A program made the position numbers and the translations under genes. From positions 186,001 through 250,000 of the forward strand of contig NZ_JAIOUB010000002.1 of NCBI RefSeq assembly GCF_019931215.1: a stretch of 64,000 nt of DNA, in the 5' to 3' direction. Of the stretch, positions 54,401 to 62,993 are shown in pieces (position 1 is the stretch's first letter; the number at the start of each line of letters is the position of its first letter). Source of the stretch: Alcanivorax limicola (GTDB taxonomy: Bacteria > Pseudomonadota > Gammaproteobacteria > Pseudomonadales > Alcanivoracaceae). Below the pieces are notes generated by a model. It did not search any database. It had not been told where the DNA came from and saw only the letters and a list, made by a program, of their open reading frames with translations.

Positions 54401-57400
54401 TGGTGCCGATCACGTCGCCATCCAGGCTCACGATCACGGTGCTGCCCGGCTCGCCTTCGCCGTGGAACAGCAGGGTGTTGTCGCTGGTGATGCCATCGCT
54501 GTCGCTGATGCCGGTGTCTTCGCTGATGCCGGTGATGCTCGGCACGGCGGGCGGCGTATTATCCAGCGTGTAGGTCTGGTTGCTGCCAATCGGTGTCAGC
54601 ATAACCAGCGCGTTGCCTGCCAGATCTTCGATGTTCTGGCTCGGGCTCAGCGCCAGGCCCAGTTCACCGTCGGCATCAGCAATACCATTGACCGTGACGA
54701 ACCAGACGCTGCCGCTGCCGGTCACCGTGGTGATTTGCGCATCAATTGCCGCAGCGCCGGTAGCGATGAAATCACCGGCGTCCACATTGGCAACGTCTTC
54801 GTCAAAGGTCACCTGGAAGATCAGCGTATCGGCGTTGGTCAGTTCATCCGTCGGGTCATGACGGGTGATGCTGTCCAGCTGCGGCGGCACATTGTCGTCC
54901 GTGTTGTTGGCGACCGGTTCGTCGCTGAAGCTGTCCACCGGGTTGCCAGCCAGATCGCGCAGCGGCGTGGCGTCCTGCGTGTAGCTGACGGTCACGGTGG
55001 CGTTGCTGGATATGCCTTCGTCCAGGGTCAACACCACCGTCTCGTCGACAATAGCGACGCCTGTCACCGTGGCCGGGTTGCCGTCCACCAGCACGATGAA
55101 GTCAGCCGGGGCGGGCACGTTGCCGCCATCCAGTTCCTCATCGAAGTGCAGCGTCAGGGTGTCGTCGTTGATCACGGCGTTATCCAGCGTGGGCGCCGTG
55201 TTGTCCAGCAGGTAGCCTTCATTGATCGGCGGCACGGCGGGGACCAGTGCATTGCCGTGGCTGTCGAGAATGTCAGCGGTCGCGGAAATCGCGAGACCCA
55301 GCAGGCCGTCAGCGCTGTCGATGCCGGAGACTTCGACCAGGTACTGCAGGCCACCGGCTTGCGGCACCAGGTTGCTGATCATGGCATCGCCTGCGGCGGC
55401 GCCGGTCAGGACGAAGTCGGTAGCGTCCACGTTCACCACTTCTTCGTCGAAGCTCACGAGGAAGGTCACGGTGTTCGCATTGGTGATGGCATCCGTGGGC
55501 GTATGCCGCTGGATGCTTTCCAGCGCGGGCGGCTCGCCATCAATGCTGATCGTGAAGGTCTCGGTGGCGGTGTTGCCTGCCACATCGGTCACGGTAACGA
55601 CCACCGGGTGCTCGTCGTCCGCCAGTTCATCGGTCACGGTCAGCGTCCACTGGCCCGTGCCGTCAGCGGTGGTGGTGTAGCTGTGGCCATCCACTTCAAC
55701 CACCACGGTCGCGCCTGGCTCGGCGGTGCCGGTCAGGGTTGGCGTGCTGTCGTTGAGCAGGGCGCCGTCCTGGTTCAGTGTCGGGTCAGCGGTGTCAGTA
55801 TCCACCACGACAGTAAAGGGCTCCGAGGCGTCCGAGGTGTTGCCCAGCGCATCTTCGGCCACGGTGGTCACGGTGTAGCTGCCATCCGCCAGCGGGGTGC
55901 CGCTGTGGTCGAAGGTCCAGGTGCCGTTGCCGGCCACGACGGTGGTGCCGATCACGTCGCCGTTGAGGCTGACGATGACGGTACTGCCCGGCTCGCCCTC
56001 ACCCTGGAACAGCAAGGTGTTGTCGCTGGTAATGCCGTCGCTGTCGCTGACGCCGGTGTCTTCGCTGATGCCGGTGATGCTCGGCACGGCGGGGGGCGTG
56101 TTATCCAGCGTGTAGGTCTGGTTGCTGCCAACAGGTGTCAGCATGACCAGGGCGTTGCCCGCCAGATCTTCGATGTTCTGGCTCGGGCTCAGCGCCAGAC
56201 CCAGTTCACCGTCGGCCTCAGCAATACCGCTGACCGTGACGAACCAGACGCTGCCGCTGCCGGTCACCGTGACGATTTCAGCATCCAGCGCCGCAGCGCC
56301 GGTGGCGATGAAATCGCTGGCATTCACATTGGCAACGTCTTCGTCAAAGCTCACCTGGAAGATCACCGTGTCGGCGTTGGTCAGTTCGTCCGCCGGATCG
56401 TGGCGGGTGATGCTGTCCAGTTGCGGCGGCACGTTGTCGGCGGTGTCGTTGGTCACCGGTTCGCCACTGAATCCGGTCGCCGGGTTGCCAGCGAGATCCT
56501 GAATCGGATTGGTGCCGGGGGTGTGGCTGACGGTAACGTCGGCGGTGCTGGACACGCTGTTTTCCAGTGTCAGTATCACGTCTGATCCGACCACGCTCAC
56601 GCCGGTCACTGTGACGGGGTTGCCATCGACAACCACCGTGAAATCGCCGGGTGCGGGCACGCTGGCGTCATCCAGTGTTTCGTCGAAGCCCAGGGTCAGG
56701 GTGTCCTCGTCGACAGTGGCCCCGTCCAGCGCTGGCGCTGTGTTATCGAGAATGTAGCCTTCATTGACCGGCGGCACGGCGGGTACCAGCACGTTGCCGT
56801 GGCTGTCGAGAATGTCGGCGGTAGCGCTGATGGCCAGGCCGAGCGCGCCGTCGGCATTGTCGATGCCGGTGATTTCCAGCAGGAACTGCTGGCCGCCGGG
56901 CTGGGCCACGACATCGCTGATGATGGCGCCTGTGGCAGCATCGCCGGTCAGTGCAAAGTCGGTGGCATCCACGCCGTAAACGGCTTCATCGAAACTCACC
57001 AGGAAGGTCACGGTGTCGGCGCTGGTGATCTCTTCGGTGGGGGCATGACGCTGAATACTTTCCAGCGCAGGCGGCTCGCCATCGATGTCCAGGTTGAAGG
57101 TGCCGTTGCCGCTGTTGCCGGCGAGGTCGGTAATGGTGATCTCGACGGGGTGCTGGCCGTCCGCCAGTTCCTCGGTAACGGTGACACTCCACTGACCGGT
57201 GGTGGCATCAGCGGTGGTGGTGTAGGTCTCGCCGTCCACCACCACGACCACCGAGGCGCCCGGTTCCGTGGTGCCGGTCAGGGTCGGGGTGCTGTCGTTC
57301 AGTTGAGCGCCGTCCTGATCCAGTGTCGGGACAGGGGCTTGCGTGTCGATGACTACGGTCAGTGCGCCGGACAGTGCAGAGGTATTGCCCAGGCTGTCTT

Positions 57401-59867
57401 CGGCGGTGGCCGTGATGGCGTAGGTCCCGTCGGGCAGCGTGGTGCCGCTGTGGTCGAAGGTCCAGACGCCAGTGCCGTCGACCAGGGTGGTGCCCAGCGG
57501 TGTGCCGTCCAGGTAGACGGTGATCAGGCTGCCTGCTTCACCGGTGCCCTGGAACAGCAGGGTGTTGTCCTGGGTAATACCGTCACTGTCGCTGACGCCG
57601 GTGTCATCGCTGATGCCGCTCACTACAGGAACCGGCGGTGGCGTGTTGTCCAGCGTATAGGTCTGGTTGAGGCCGGTGGGCGCGAGGTCTGCCAACGCCG
57701 CGCCAGCGTTGTCCTCGATGTCATTGGCCGGGGACAGGGCCAGCCCCAGTGTGCCGTTGGCCTCGGCGATGCCCGTGACGGTGACCAGATAGCTGTGCGC
57801 GCCGCCTTGCGTGGCGACACTCAGAATCGACGCGGTCCCTGCGGCAGCGCCGACAGGCATGAAGTCGGTGACATCGACGTTGGTGACCTCCTTGCTGAAG
57901 GTCACCAGGAAGCCGACCGGGTCGGCATTGGTGAGCGCATCAATGGGCGCAAAGCGGGCGATGCTGACCAGTTCCGGCAACAGATCCAGCGGCGTGGTTT
58001 CGCTGACCGACACCGAACTGAACGTCCCGAGTGGCCCGGTGGCCGTGGCGCTGGCGCTGAAGCTGACTTCTTCGTTGTCCAGCATGTCCTGGGTCAGGGT
58101 CACGGTGGCCTGGCAGGTCGTCTGCGCCGAGGGCGCCAGGCTGGCGTTGGTGCAGCTCACACCGGTCACCGGCAGGTCGATATCCAGGCTCAGATTGCTG
58201 AGGCTCAGGTTGCCGCTGTTGGCGACGGTAAAGGTGTAGGTCAGCTGACCACCGACCGTGACGCTGGTGGGCGTGCCGGCCGTGATGTCCAGCAGGGTCA
58301 GTTCGAGTTCGTCCTCGATCTCGGCTTCGCTGGCGACGCTGAGGTTGAGGGTGACGCTGCCGGAGGCATTGTATTCCGTACCCAGCGTGGCGGAGTTGTA
58401 GATGACGAACACTTCACTGGAGAGGGTTTCTCCGACAACGGCCGGTGTTTCATCCACCAGAACCCGGAAGCGCAAGCTGGCGCCTTCGCTCACGGGCATG
58501 TTGCCGCCCTGGGAGGCCGAAGCGCCGGTGCCTGCCCGGAAAATCACGTTGTTACCGTCGAACTCGGCGAGATCATCGCCTACGGCATCGGTTTGCGGAC
58601 CAATCGGGGCGCCGCTGGCATTGGTGAGAATCTCCAGGCTGCCGGGCACGAAGGTGACCCCGGCGGGCAGCGGTGTTTGCAGCAGCACATTGGTGGCGTC
58701 GTCGGCGCCGGTGTTGTTGAAGGCGATGGTGTACTCGATTTCATCCCCCGGCAGCAGCAACCCGCCGTTCACATCCACACCGTCGATATCCAGCGAGGTA
58801 ATCAGGTCGGGGGCGTGCAGCTCTACCACGAACGCCACAGCGTGGGGCGCGTAGGCATCCATGGTGGTGGAGAAGGTCAGTGTGGCGCTATCGGCACCGT
58901 TGCCCAGAATGCCGGAGGCATCCACATAGTTGATGTCCACCGCAAGCTGGTTGACGTAATGCGGATTCTTGGTGGTGATGTGTTGGCCCAGCCGGGTGAT
59001 GGTGCTGTTCCAGAAATTGTTGGCCGGGTTGCGGGCATCACTCAATGCGGTGCCATTGAGGCGGAACTGGTCGCCGGCGTAGCTCAGGTCGCCTTCCCAC
59101 ACCAGGGCGCCAAGATAGGTGCTGAACGCGCCGGTCAGGGGCGTCAGCAGGCCTTCGACGGTGATGTTGACGTTGTTGCTGTTGTCCACCTCTGCGGCAC
59201 CGTCATACACCATCAGGCGGCGGAAGGGTTCGTCATTATCCTGGTAGATGATCACCAGGCCCCAGCCGCCGTAGTTGCCCAGCGTGCCGCCGTTACCGTT
59301 GTTGGCGGTGAGGTCAGCCACGGTGTAGGTGCCGGAGCCGGCCGCCGCGACCAGTGCGGTGACATCAGCCATCGCCTGGTAAGGATGGGAGGAGGCGTTG
59401 GTCCACTGATTGGGCACGGTGTCGACTACCGCGGCACTGATCTGGTGATAACCGGGGGTGCCGGGAACGCGGAAGCGGATATCGCCCCGGGTCAGGGAGG
59501 TCTCCGCCGCGCGAGCGCCCCAGTAAAGGCCGGCGAACTGCACCGTGGCCCCGGCGGGCAGTGCGAGATCGGCAGAGGAAGAATTGGGGAATCCCGCCAT
59601 GGCGTCGACATTGACGTACACCATGTTGCGATTGCCGTTATGGGCGCTGCCGCCGGTGTCCGTCCCGTTCTGGATATTGGCACACCCGGTACCTGTGCAG
59701 GTCAGCAGGGTGTTGCCGATCAGCTGGATGTCACCGCGCTGATCAAAGCTGGCACGGGTATCAAAAGCGCGAATGATGTCGGCCCCGGCCACGCTGGACA
59801 GCGTGGTCAGCAGGACCAGCATCAGCAAGGCCAGGCGGGCGCGAAGGCCGCTAGCAGGCAAATACAT
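51435..59867 (-). CDS. Giant repeat surface protein fused to an OmpA-type outer-membrane protein
   Basis: A 2810-residue protein. Signal peptide residues 1-29 end SSVAGA. Residues about 30-340 are a cell-wall/DUF11-adhesin-type head (QFAGLYWGARAAE), and about 350-640 carry two DUF11-like modules. From about 640 to 2360 come tandem bacterial Ig-like modules (PTLTGTAEPGATVVV, GISEDTGVSDSDGIT, TLDNTPP). At about 2372-2387 is NGGLGLLLLLGLAAGRRRK, a GlyGly-CTERM-like sorting tail. It is followed at once by a second signal-like segment (LFSTSALA) and an eight-strand OmpA barrel (about 2412-2590). Three thrombospondin type-3 calcium repeats (DSDGDGVPDYRDACPG) and an OmpA C-terminal peptidoglycan-binding domain (about 2680-2795) end it. 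It probably spans the outer membrane and projects outward. Confidence 0.85.
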   Translation of the reverse strand: MYLPASGLRARLALLMLVLLTTLSSVAGADIIRAFDTRASFDQRGDIQLIGNTLLTCTGTGCANIQNGTDTGGSAHNGNRNMVYVNVDAMAGFPNSSSADLALPAGATVQFAGLYWGARAAETSLTRGDIRFRVPGTPGYHQISAAVVDTVPNQWTNASSHPYQAMADVTALVAAAGSGTYTVADLTANNGNGGTLGNYGGWGLVIIYQDNDEPFRRLMVYDGAAEVDNSNNVNITVEGLLTPLTGAFSTYLGALVWEGDLSYAGDQFRLNGTALSDARNPANNFWNSTITRLGQHITTKNPHYVNQLAVDINYVDASGILGNGADSATLTFSTTMDAYAPHAVAFVVELHAPDLITSLDIDGVDVNGGLLLPGDEIEYTIAFNNTGADDATNVLLQTPLPAGVTFVPGSLEILTNASGAPIGPQTDAVGDDLAEFDGNNVIFRAGTGASASQGGNMPVSEGASLRFRVLVDETPAVVGETLSSEVFVIYNSATLGTEYNASGSVTLNLSVASEAEIEDELELTLLDITAGTPTSVTVGGQLTYTFTVANSGNLSLSNLSLDIDLPVTGVSCTNASLAPSAQTTCQATVTLTQDMLDNEEVSFSASATATGPLGTFSSVSVSETTPLDLLPELVSIARFAPIDALTNADPVGFLVTFSKEVTNVDVTDFMPVGAAAGTASILSVATQGGAHSYLVTVTGIAEANGTLGLALSPANDIEDNAGAALADLAPTGLNQTYTLDNTPPPVPVVSGISDDTGVSDSDGITQDNTLLFQGTGEAGSLITVYLDGTPLGTTLVDGTGVWTFDHSGTTLPDGTYAITATAEDSLGNTSALSGALTVVIDTQAPVPTLDQDGAQLNDSTPTLTGTTEPGASVVVVVDGETYTTTADATTGQWSVTVTEELADGQHPVEITITDLAGNSGNGTFNLDIDGEPPALESIQRHAPTEEITSADTVTFLVSFDEAVYGVDATDFALTGDAATGAIISDVVAQPGGQQFLLEITGIDNADGALGLAISATADILDSHGNVLVPAVPPVNEGYILDNTAPALDGATVDEDTLTLGFDETLDDASVPAPGDFTVVVDGNPVTVTGVSVVGSDVILTLENSVSSTADVTVSHTPGTNPIQDLAGNPATGFSGEPVTNDTADNVPPQLDSITRHDPADELTNADTVIFQVSFDEDVANVNASDFIATGAAALDAEIVTVTGSGSVWFVTVSGIAEADGELGLALSPSQNIEDLAGNALVMLTPVGSNQTYTLDNTPPAVPSITGISEDTGVSDSDGITSDNTLLFQGEGEPGSTVIVSLNGDVIGTTVVAGNGTWTFDHSGTPLADGSYTVTTVAEDALGNTSDASEPFTVVVDTDTADPTLNQDGALLNDSTPTLTGTAEPGATVVVEVDGHSYTTTADGTGQWTLTVTDELADDEHPVVVTVTDVAGNTATETFTISIDGEPPALESIQRHTPTDAITNANTVTFLVSFDEEVVNVDATDFVLTGAAAGDAMISNLVPQAGGLQYLVEVSGIDSADGLLGLAISATADILDSHGNALVPAVPPINEGYLLDNTAPTLDNAVINDDTLTLHFDEELDGGNVPAPADFIVLVDGNPATVTGVAIVDETVVLTLDEGISSNATVTVSYTQDATPLRDLAGNPVDSFSDEPVANNTDDNVPPQLDSITRHDPTDELTNADTLIFQVTFDEDVANVDAGDFIATGAAAIDAQITTVTGSGSVWFVTVNGIADADGELGLALSPSQNIEDLAGNALVMLTPIGSNQTYTLDNTPPAVPSITGISEDTGISDSDGITSDNTLLFHGEGEPGSTVIVSLDGDVIGTTVVAGDGTWTFDHSGTPLTDGEYIVTAVAEDALGNTSDAAESFTVIVVTQIDPPTLDQDGSTLDSGTLTGTTTPGASVEIEIDGHTWTVIADENGDWSVDLDELGEGSHDVVITVTDEAGNSDTHTGTVTVQAPTVPVISGISDDTGVSNSDGITADNTPAIHGSGAPGQLMVVSRDGTEIGTALVDMDGLWSLPHSGLALGDGAYVITAVAEDTLGNTSAISQPFALVIDTTTAIPTLDQDGETHDATPTLTGDAEPGATITLTVGGDTWTTTADASGHWSVEIVDGLPNGDYTVTVEATDTAGNTASGDYTLSIDIDLSVLRRIERDDPQQRETNATQVHFLLSFSTPVAGVDATDLVLTGPVASDAMISLVTPLGMNTDGEDIYRVTVIVSNAPDGELGLALDSGQTIVDQYGNPLGTTTPGQNQNYLLDNRAPELAADNGATVNGPTLLLEYDELLDESAVPDASDFTVLVNGTPVAVTGVSINGPTVALTLETPVSPGAQVSLSYTPGTTPISDLAGNHADGLTDQIVSNRTLREVETGLRGVGNGGLGLLLLLGLAAGRRRKATWRAAVAGLGLLATSLFSTSALAANDAANGHYPYVGGGIGQSRLAPDTKNTGYRVDDKYDTAFDLFVGYQWHAHWSAELSWHDLGAAELAPTMPGLDPLEVDYRFLGLSGIGYLNGFDWDARGWDLFGRLGVGTLDTSGNGGVSVDQDKDWQVFFGAGVEYRFARGWATRLQAVSFDKDAAVVTLDILKRFGRSPPPPPAPRDSDGDGVIDELDQCPDTPPGVEVDEVGCPLDSDRDGVPDYLDQCPGTPKGVEVDEAGCPLDSDGDGVPDYRDACPGTPAGATVDAQGCEEAFALEVRNILFASNSAALTASGQAAVARVAEYLGQSNTRLMIVAHTDSQGAAAYNQQLSERRAESVVEELVRQGIDPARLSSKGMGESQPVADNSTAEGRQLNRRVEFIVLDDAQDGTQDHTLESND
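54260..57343. repeat. Two tandem 1542-bp super-repeats inside the giant gene
   Basis: Sequence near 54541 recurs near 56083 with an exact offset of 1542 bases (514 codons). Flanking blocks at 54269/55811 and at about 55200/56742 keep the same offset and are nearly identical by eye. Each unit holds five Ig-like modules. A third, more diverged copy lies further toward the gene start. Confidence 0.75.
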
Positions 59868-60083
59868 TGGATAATCTCCCCCAAGGAGCGTTTGTTATTG
59901 GCCTGGCTGCAGGCACAACGCCTGGCCCGGCCTGTTACGGTGCAGCGACGCTTTGGCGCGATTCAGCTACAGCACGTTACAAGCGGGTAAATCTAGACGC
60001 CGGGGAAGACGGGGACACTCACGAATCATCGCGAAACTCACCACAAACTCACATCGTGACGAGAGGCATTGCGAAAGGTCTGT

Positions 60084-60773
60084 TCAGGGGTGGAGAATAA
60101 AACCCACGCCACGCACCGCACGCAACGGCAAGCGCAGGCCGCTGAGCTCGCGCACCTTGCGACGCAGGCGACTGAGCAACATATCCAGACGATGATCCAG
60201 ATAATAATCACTGCTGTGGCCCAACGCCTGAACGATGCTGTCGCGGGAAACAGGCTGGCCGGGCGCGGTAAACAATAATCGCAGCACTGCACCTTCCGAG
60301 GCAGTCAGCGGCAGGGTGGCGCCTTCGGGGGTACGCAGGCTCCAGCCATCATCAATCAGGGACCAGCCGGGGGGCTCGGGGGAGGATATAGCAATGGTCT
60401 TGCTGAGGCGGCGGTGCACACTGACCAGTGTCGCCACCAGTTCACGCATGTCGACCGGTTTGACCAGGTACGCATCCGCGCCGGTCATCATGGTGCTGAC
60501 ACGTTCATCCATGGCACTGCGTGCGGAACAAATGACAATGCCGAGCGGCATGGCATCCTTGAGGCGGCGCATGATGGTATGGCCATCTTCACCTGGCAGG
60601 CCCAGATCCAGCAGCAACAGGTCTGCGGGCTGGTGCAGCAGTGCGGCATAAAGGTCCAGTGAACCTGAAAATGCTCTTACATCGAAGCCGTCCCGCGACA
60701 GTGCGCAGGCCAGTTCTTCTCGCAGATCGTCGTCATCCTCGACGACACAGACACGGATTCCCTTGCCTATCAT
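60084..60773 (-). CDS. OmpR/PhoB-family response regulator
   Basis: A 229-residue regulator. The receiver has the acidic pair VVEDDDD (residues about 11-15), the phosphoacceptor Asp56 in LLLLDLGLPGEDG and the Lys of LVKPVDMRE. The C-terminal winged helix has SRLRRKVRELSG and a GVGFIL end. It is divergent from the kinase gene across a 114-base gap, the likely shared promoter region. Confidence 0.92.
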   Translation of the reverse strand: MIGKGIRVCVVEDDDDLREELACALSRDGFDVRAFSGSLDLYAALLHQPADLLLLDLGLPGEDGHTIMRRLKDAMPLGIVICSARSAMDERVSTMMTGADAYLVKPVDMRELVATLVSVHRRLSKTIAISSPEPPGWSLIDDGWSLRTPEGATLPLTASEGAVLRLLFTAPGQPVSRDSIVQALGHSSDYYLDHRLDMLLSRLRRKVRELSGLRLPLRAVRGVGFILHP

Positions 60774-60887
60774 GTATCACCTTCTGATGTTTCCCACCCC
60801 AGCCACATCCCAGGCCACATACCGGCAAGGGGTCAGTATAGCCAGCTTGCCTGGCCTCCGCAGCCCAGCTGTTCCGGGGCCGCGTTT

Positions 60888-62975
60888 ATGATCACCGCCA
60901 GGCTGACGCGCCGACGCGGGTGGCTATGGCTGTGTCTCGCGATGGCGATGCTGACATGGGCCCTGCCGGCCAGTGCCGCGACCACCTGTACGCCGGCGCA
61001 GCTGACACAGGCCGGCCAGTTCGGTGTAGCCGAGCTGGGACACGGGCTAACCCGGGTGTCCGCCGAGCTGTCGCCCGCTTCCGTGGAAGAGGTCGCCGCG
61101 TTGCCGGAAAGTGCGTTTGTCCCACTCCCCCGCGCCGGCGTGCATGTGGACAATCACGAGACCGTATGGCTGCGGCTTTGTCTGCAACGCAGCGACACTG
61201 CCAGACGGGACTGGGTACTGACGTTACTACCCGCCTATATCGGTCATATCGCGCTCTATGATGTCCAGGAAGACGGCTATCCGGCACGAGTGCGTACCCT
61301 GGCGGCGGCGCGCAATGACAGCGACATCTCCTATCGCGGCGCGGCGTTTTTGCTGTCGCCTGCCGTGGACAGCGTCACGGTGCATTATCTGGAAATTACC
61401 ACGCCTCGTCTGGCCATTGATCTGCTGCTGTTCGAGCACACGGCCATGCCGCGCTTCGTCGCTGCGGAATATGCCGGCTTCGGGCTTTATTTCGGCATGA
61501 TGTTGCTGGTCGTGGTGATCAATCTGTTTTTCTGGCGCGGTTTGAAAGACCCACTTTACCTGCGCTACGCCCTCGCGCTGTTGTCCACGGCGCTGTTTTC
61601 GCTGGTGGTCGGCGGCTATCTGCAACAGATGGTGCCCGCCTTCGCGGCCTGGTATTACCCGACCTCGCGGACCCTGTATGCCGCCAGTGCGGTGTTCATG
61701 ACGTCTTTTGTCCTGCTGGCGTTCAGGACGCGACTTTACTATCCGCGCCTTTATCAGATCGGGCGCCTGCTGATTCTCGGCTTCATCGTGCTCGGCGCCC
61801 TCGGGGCATCGGGCGTGCAACCCGGCTTTGATCCGGTGCGCGCCTTCAGGCTGCTGACGCTCATCGCCATCCTCAGCTTCGGCGGCATGATGCTGCACGC
61901 ATTGATCCGGCATCGCAGCATACGGGTCTATGCCATTGCCTTCATGCCGCTGGTAGCGGGATTGCTGGCCGTGGCAGCCCGGGCTTTCAATCTGGTGGAT
62001 GCACTACCGCTGGTGGACCATCTGCCAAATATTGGTGCGCTGGTGCACCTGGTGCTGCTCAATCTGGTGCTGGCCCGGCGCGCCGGGCGCACAGAGCAGA
62101 AGCGACGCCGTGCTCAGGACGCCGCGTTGCAGGCCGCCCGGGCTGCCGAACGGGCACTGGAAGCCCGCGTGCAGGAGCGCACCCGGGATCTGGATGTGGC
62201 CAACAACCGCCTGCGCGTGGAAGTGGCCGAACGCACCGATGCCCAGGGGCGCCTGCGGGAAGCGCTGGAGAGCGAACGGCGCGCACTGCAAGCCCAACGT
62301 CAGTTCGTTGCCATGCTATCCCATGAGTTGCGCACGCCGCTGGCGGTGATTGATACCGCCGCACAAGGCGTGGCGGCGGAGGCAACCATTGAGGATGAGT
62401 CGGTGCACCGCCGGGTATCGCGCATTCGCCGGGCGGTGGCGCGACTCATCGGCGTGATCGAGAATCTGTTGGCGGACGACCGGATTGCCTCGCCCTCACA
62501 ACTGCGGCTGCGGCATTGTGATATGAGCCATATTTTGCATGAACGTATTGCGTCAAACGCAGATGGGCGCTTGCATTTTCCGCCACCTGCAGAGACGCTT
62601 CCGGTACACGTTGATCCGGATCTGATCGGGGTGGTGGTGGCCAATCTGGTGGATAATGCGCTGAAATACTCACCGGCAGATACGCCCGTTGATCTGAGCC
62701 TGCACCGCGAACCAGGCGATGCTGGCGAGGATCATGCTGTCATTACCGTGCGCGACAGGGGCCCGGGCGTGCCGCCAGAAGAAGCAGAGAAAGTGTTCGA
62801 GAAGTACTACCGCGCCGCCGATGAGCGGAGCATCAGGGGTTCCGGGTTGGGTTTGTATGTATGCCGGGAAATTGTGCGTTTGCATGGGGGTGATATCGCG
62901 CTGTTGCCCGCCGGTGAAGGCGGCGGCACAGTAGCGCGCTTGCGGTTGCCCATAGCGAGCAGCCCGCGCCAATAA
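60888..62975 (+). CDS. 7TMR-DISM sensor histidine kinase
   Basis: A 695-residue kinase. A signal peptide (residues 1-30, PASA) is followed by a periplasmic 7TMR-DISMED2-like carbohydrate-binding-type domain (about 35-185), seven membrane helices (about 195-400), a coiled coil (about 400-465), a HisKA domain with the phosphoacceptor His479 in MLSHELRTPLAV, and a HATPase domain with VDNALKYSPADTP, VRDRGPGVP and GSGLGLYVCREI. It pairs with the divergent response regulator and is followed 18 bases later by the TonB receptor gene, suggesting a link to uptake or envelope functions. Confidence 0.93.
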   Translation: MITARLTRRRGWLWLCLAMAMLTWALPASAATTCTPAQLTQAGQFGVAELGHGLTRVSAELSPASVEEVAALPESAFVPLPRAGVHVDNHETVWLRLCLQRSDTARRDWVLTLLPAYIGHIALYDVQEDGYPARVRTLAAARNDSDISYRGAAFLLSPAVDSVTVHYLEITTPRLAIDLLLFEHTAMPRFVAAEYAGFGLYFGMMLLVVVINLFFWRGLKDPLYLRYALALLSTALFSLVVGGYLQQMVPAFAAWYYPTSRTLYAASAVFMTSFVLLAFRTRLYYPRLYQIGRLLILGFIVLGALGASGVQPGFDPVRAFRLLTLIAILSFGGMMLHALIRHRSIRVYAIAFMPLVAGLLAVAARAFNLVDALPLVDHLPNIGALVHLVLLNLVLARRAGRTEQKRRRAQDAALQAARAAERALEARVQERTRDLDVANNRLRVEVAERTDAQGRLREALESERRALQAQRQFVAMLSHELRTPLAVIDTAAQGVAAEATIEDESVHRRVSRIRRAVARLIGVIENLLADDRIASPSQLRLRHCDMSHILHERIASNADGRLHFPPPAETLPVHVDPDLIGVVVANLVDNALKYSPADTPVDLSLHREPGDAGEDHAVITVRDRGPGVPPEEAEKVFEKYYRAADERSIRGSGLGLYVCREIVRLHGGDIALLPAGEGGGTVARLRLPIASSPRQ

Positions 62976-62993
62976 GAAAAAGGACGTTCGGGG

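Noticed and set aside
52830-56585. A 1251-codon open frame on the + strand, and a second of 1063 codons at 56799-59990
   Set aside because: Both run antisense to the giant Ig-repeat gene and mirror its repeats. Their composition is that of a GC-rich antisense shadow and they have no domain or signal.
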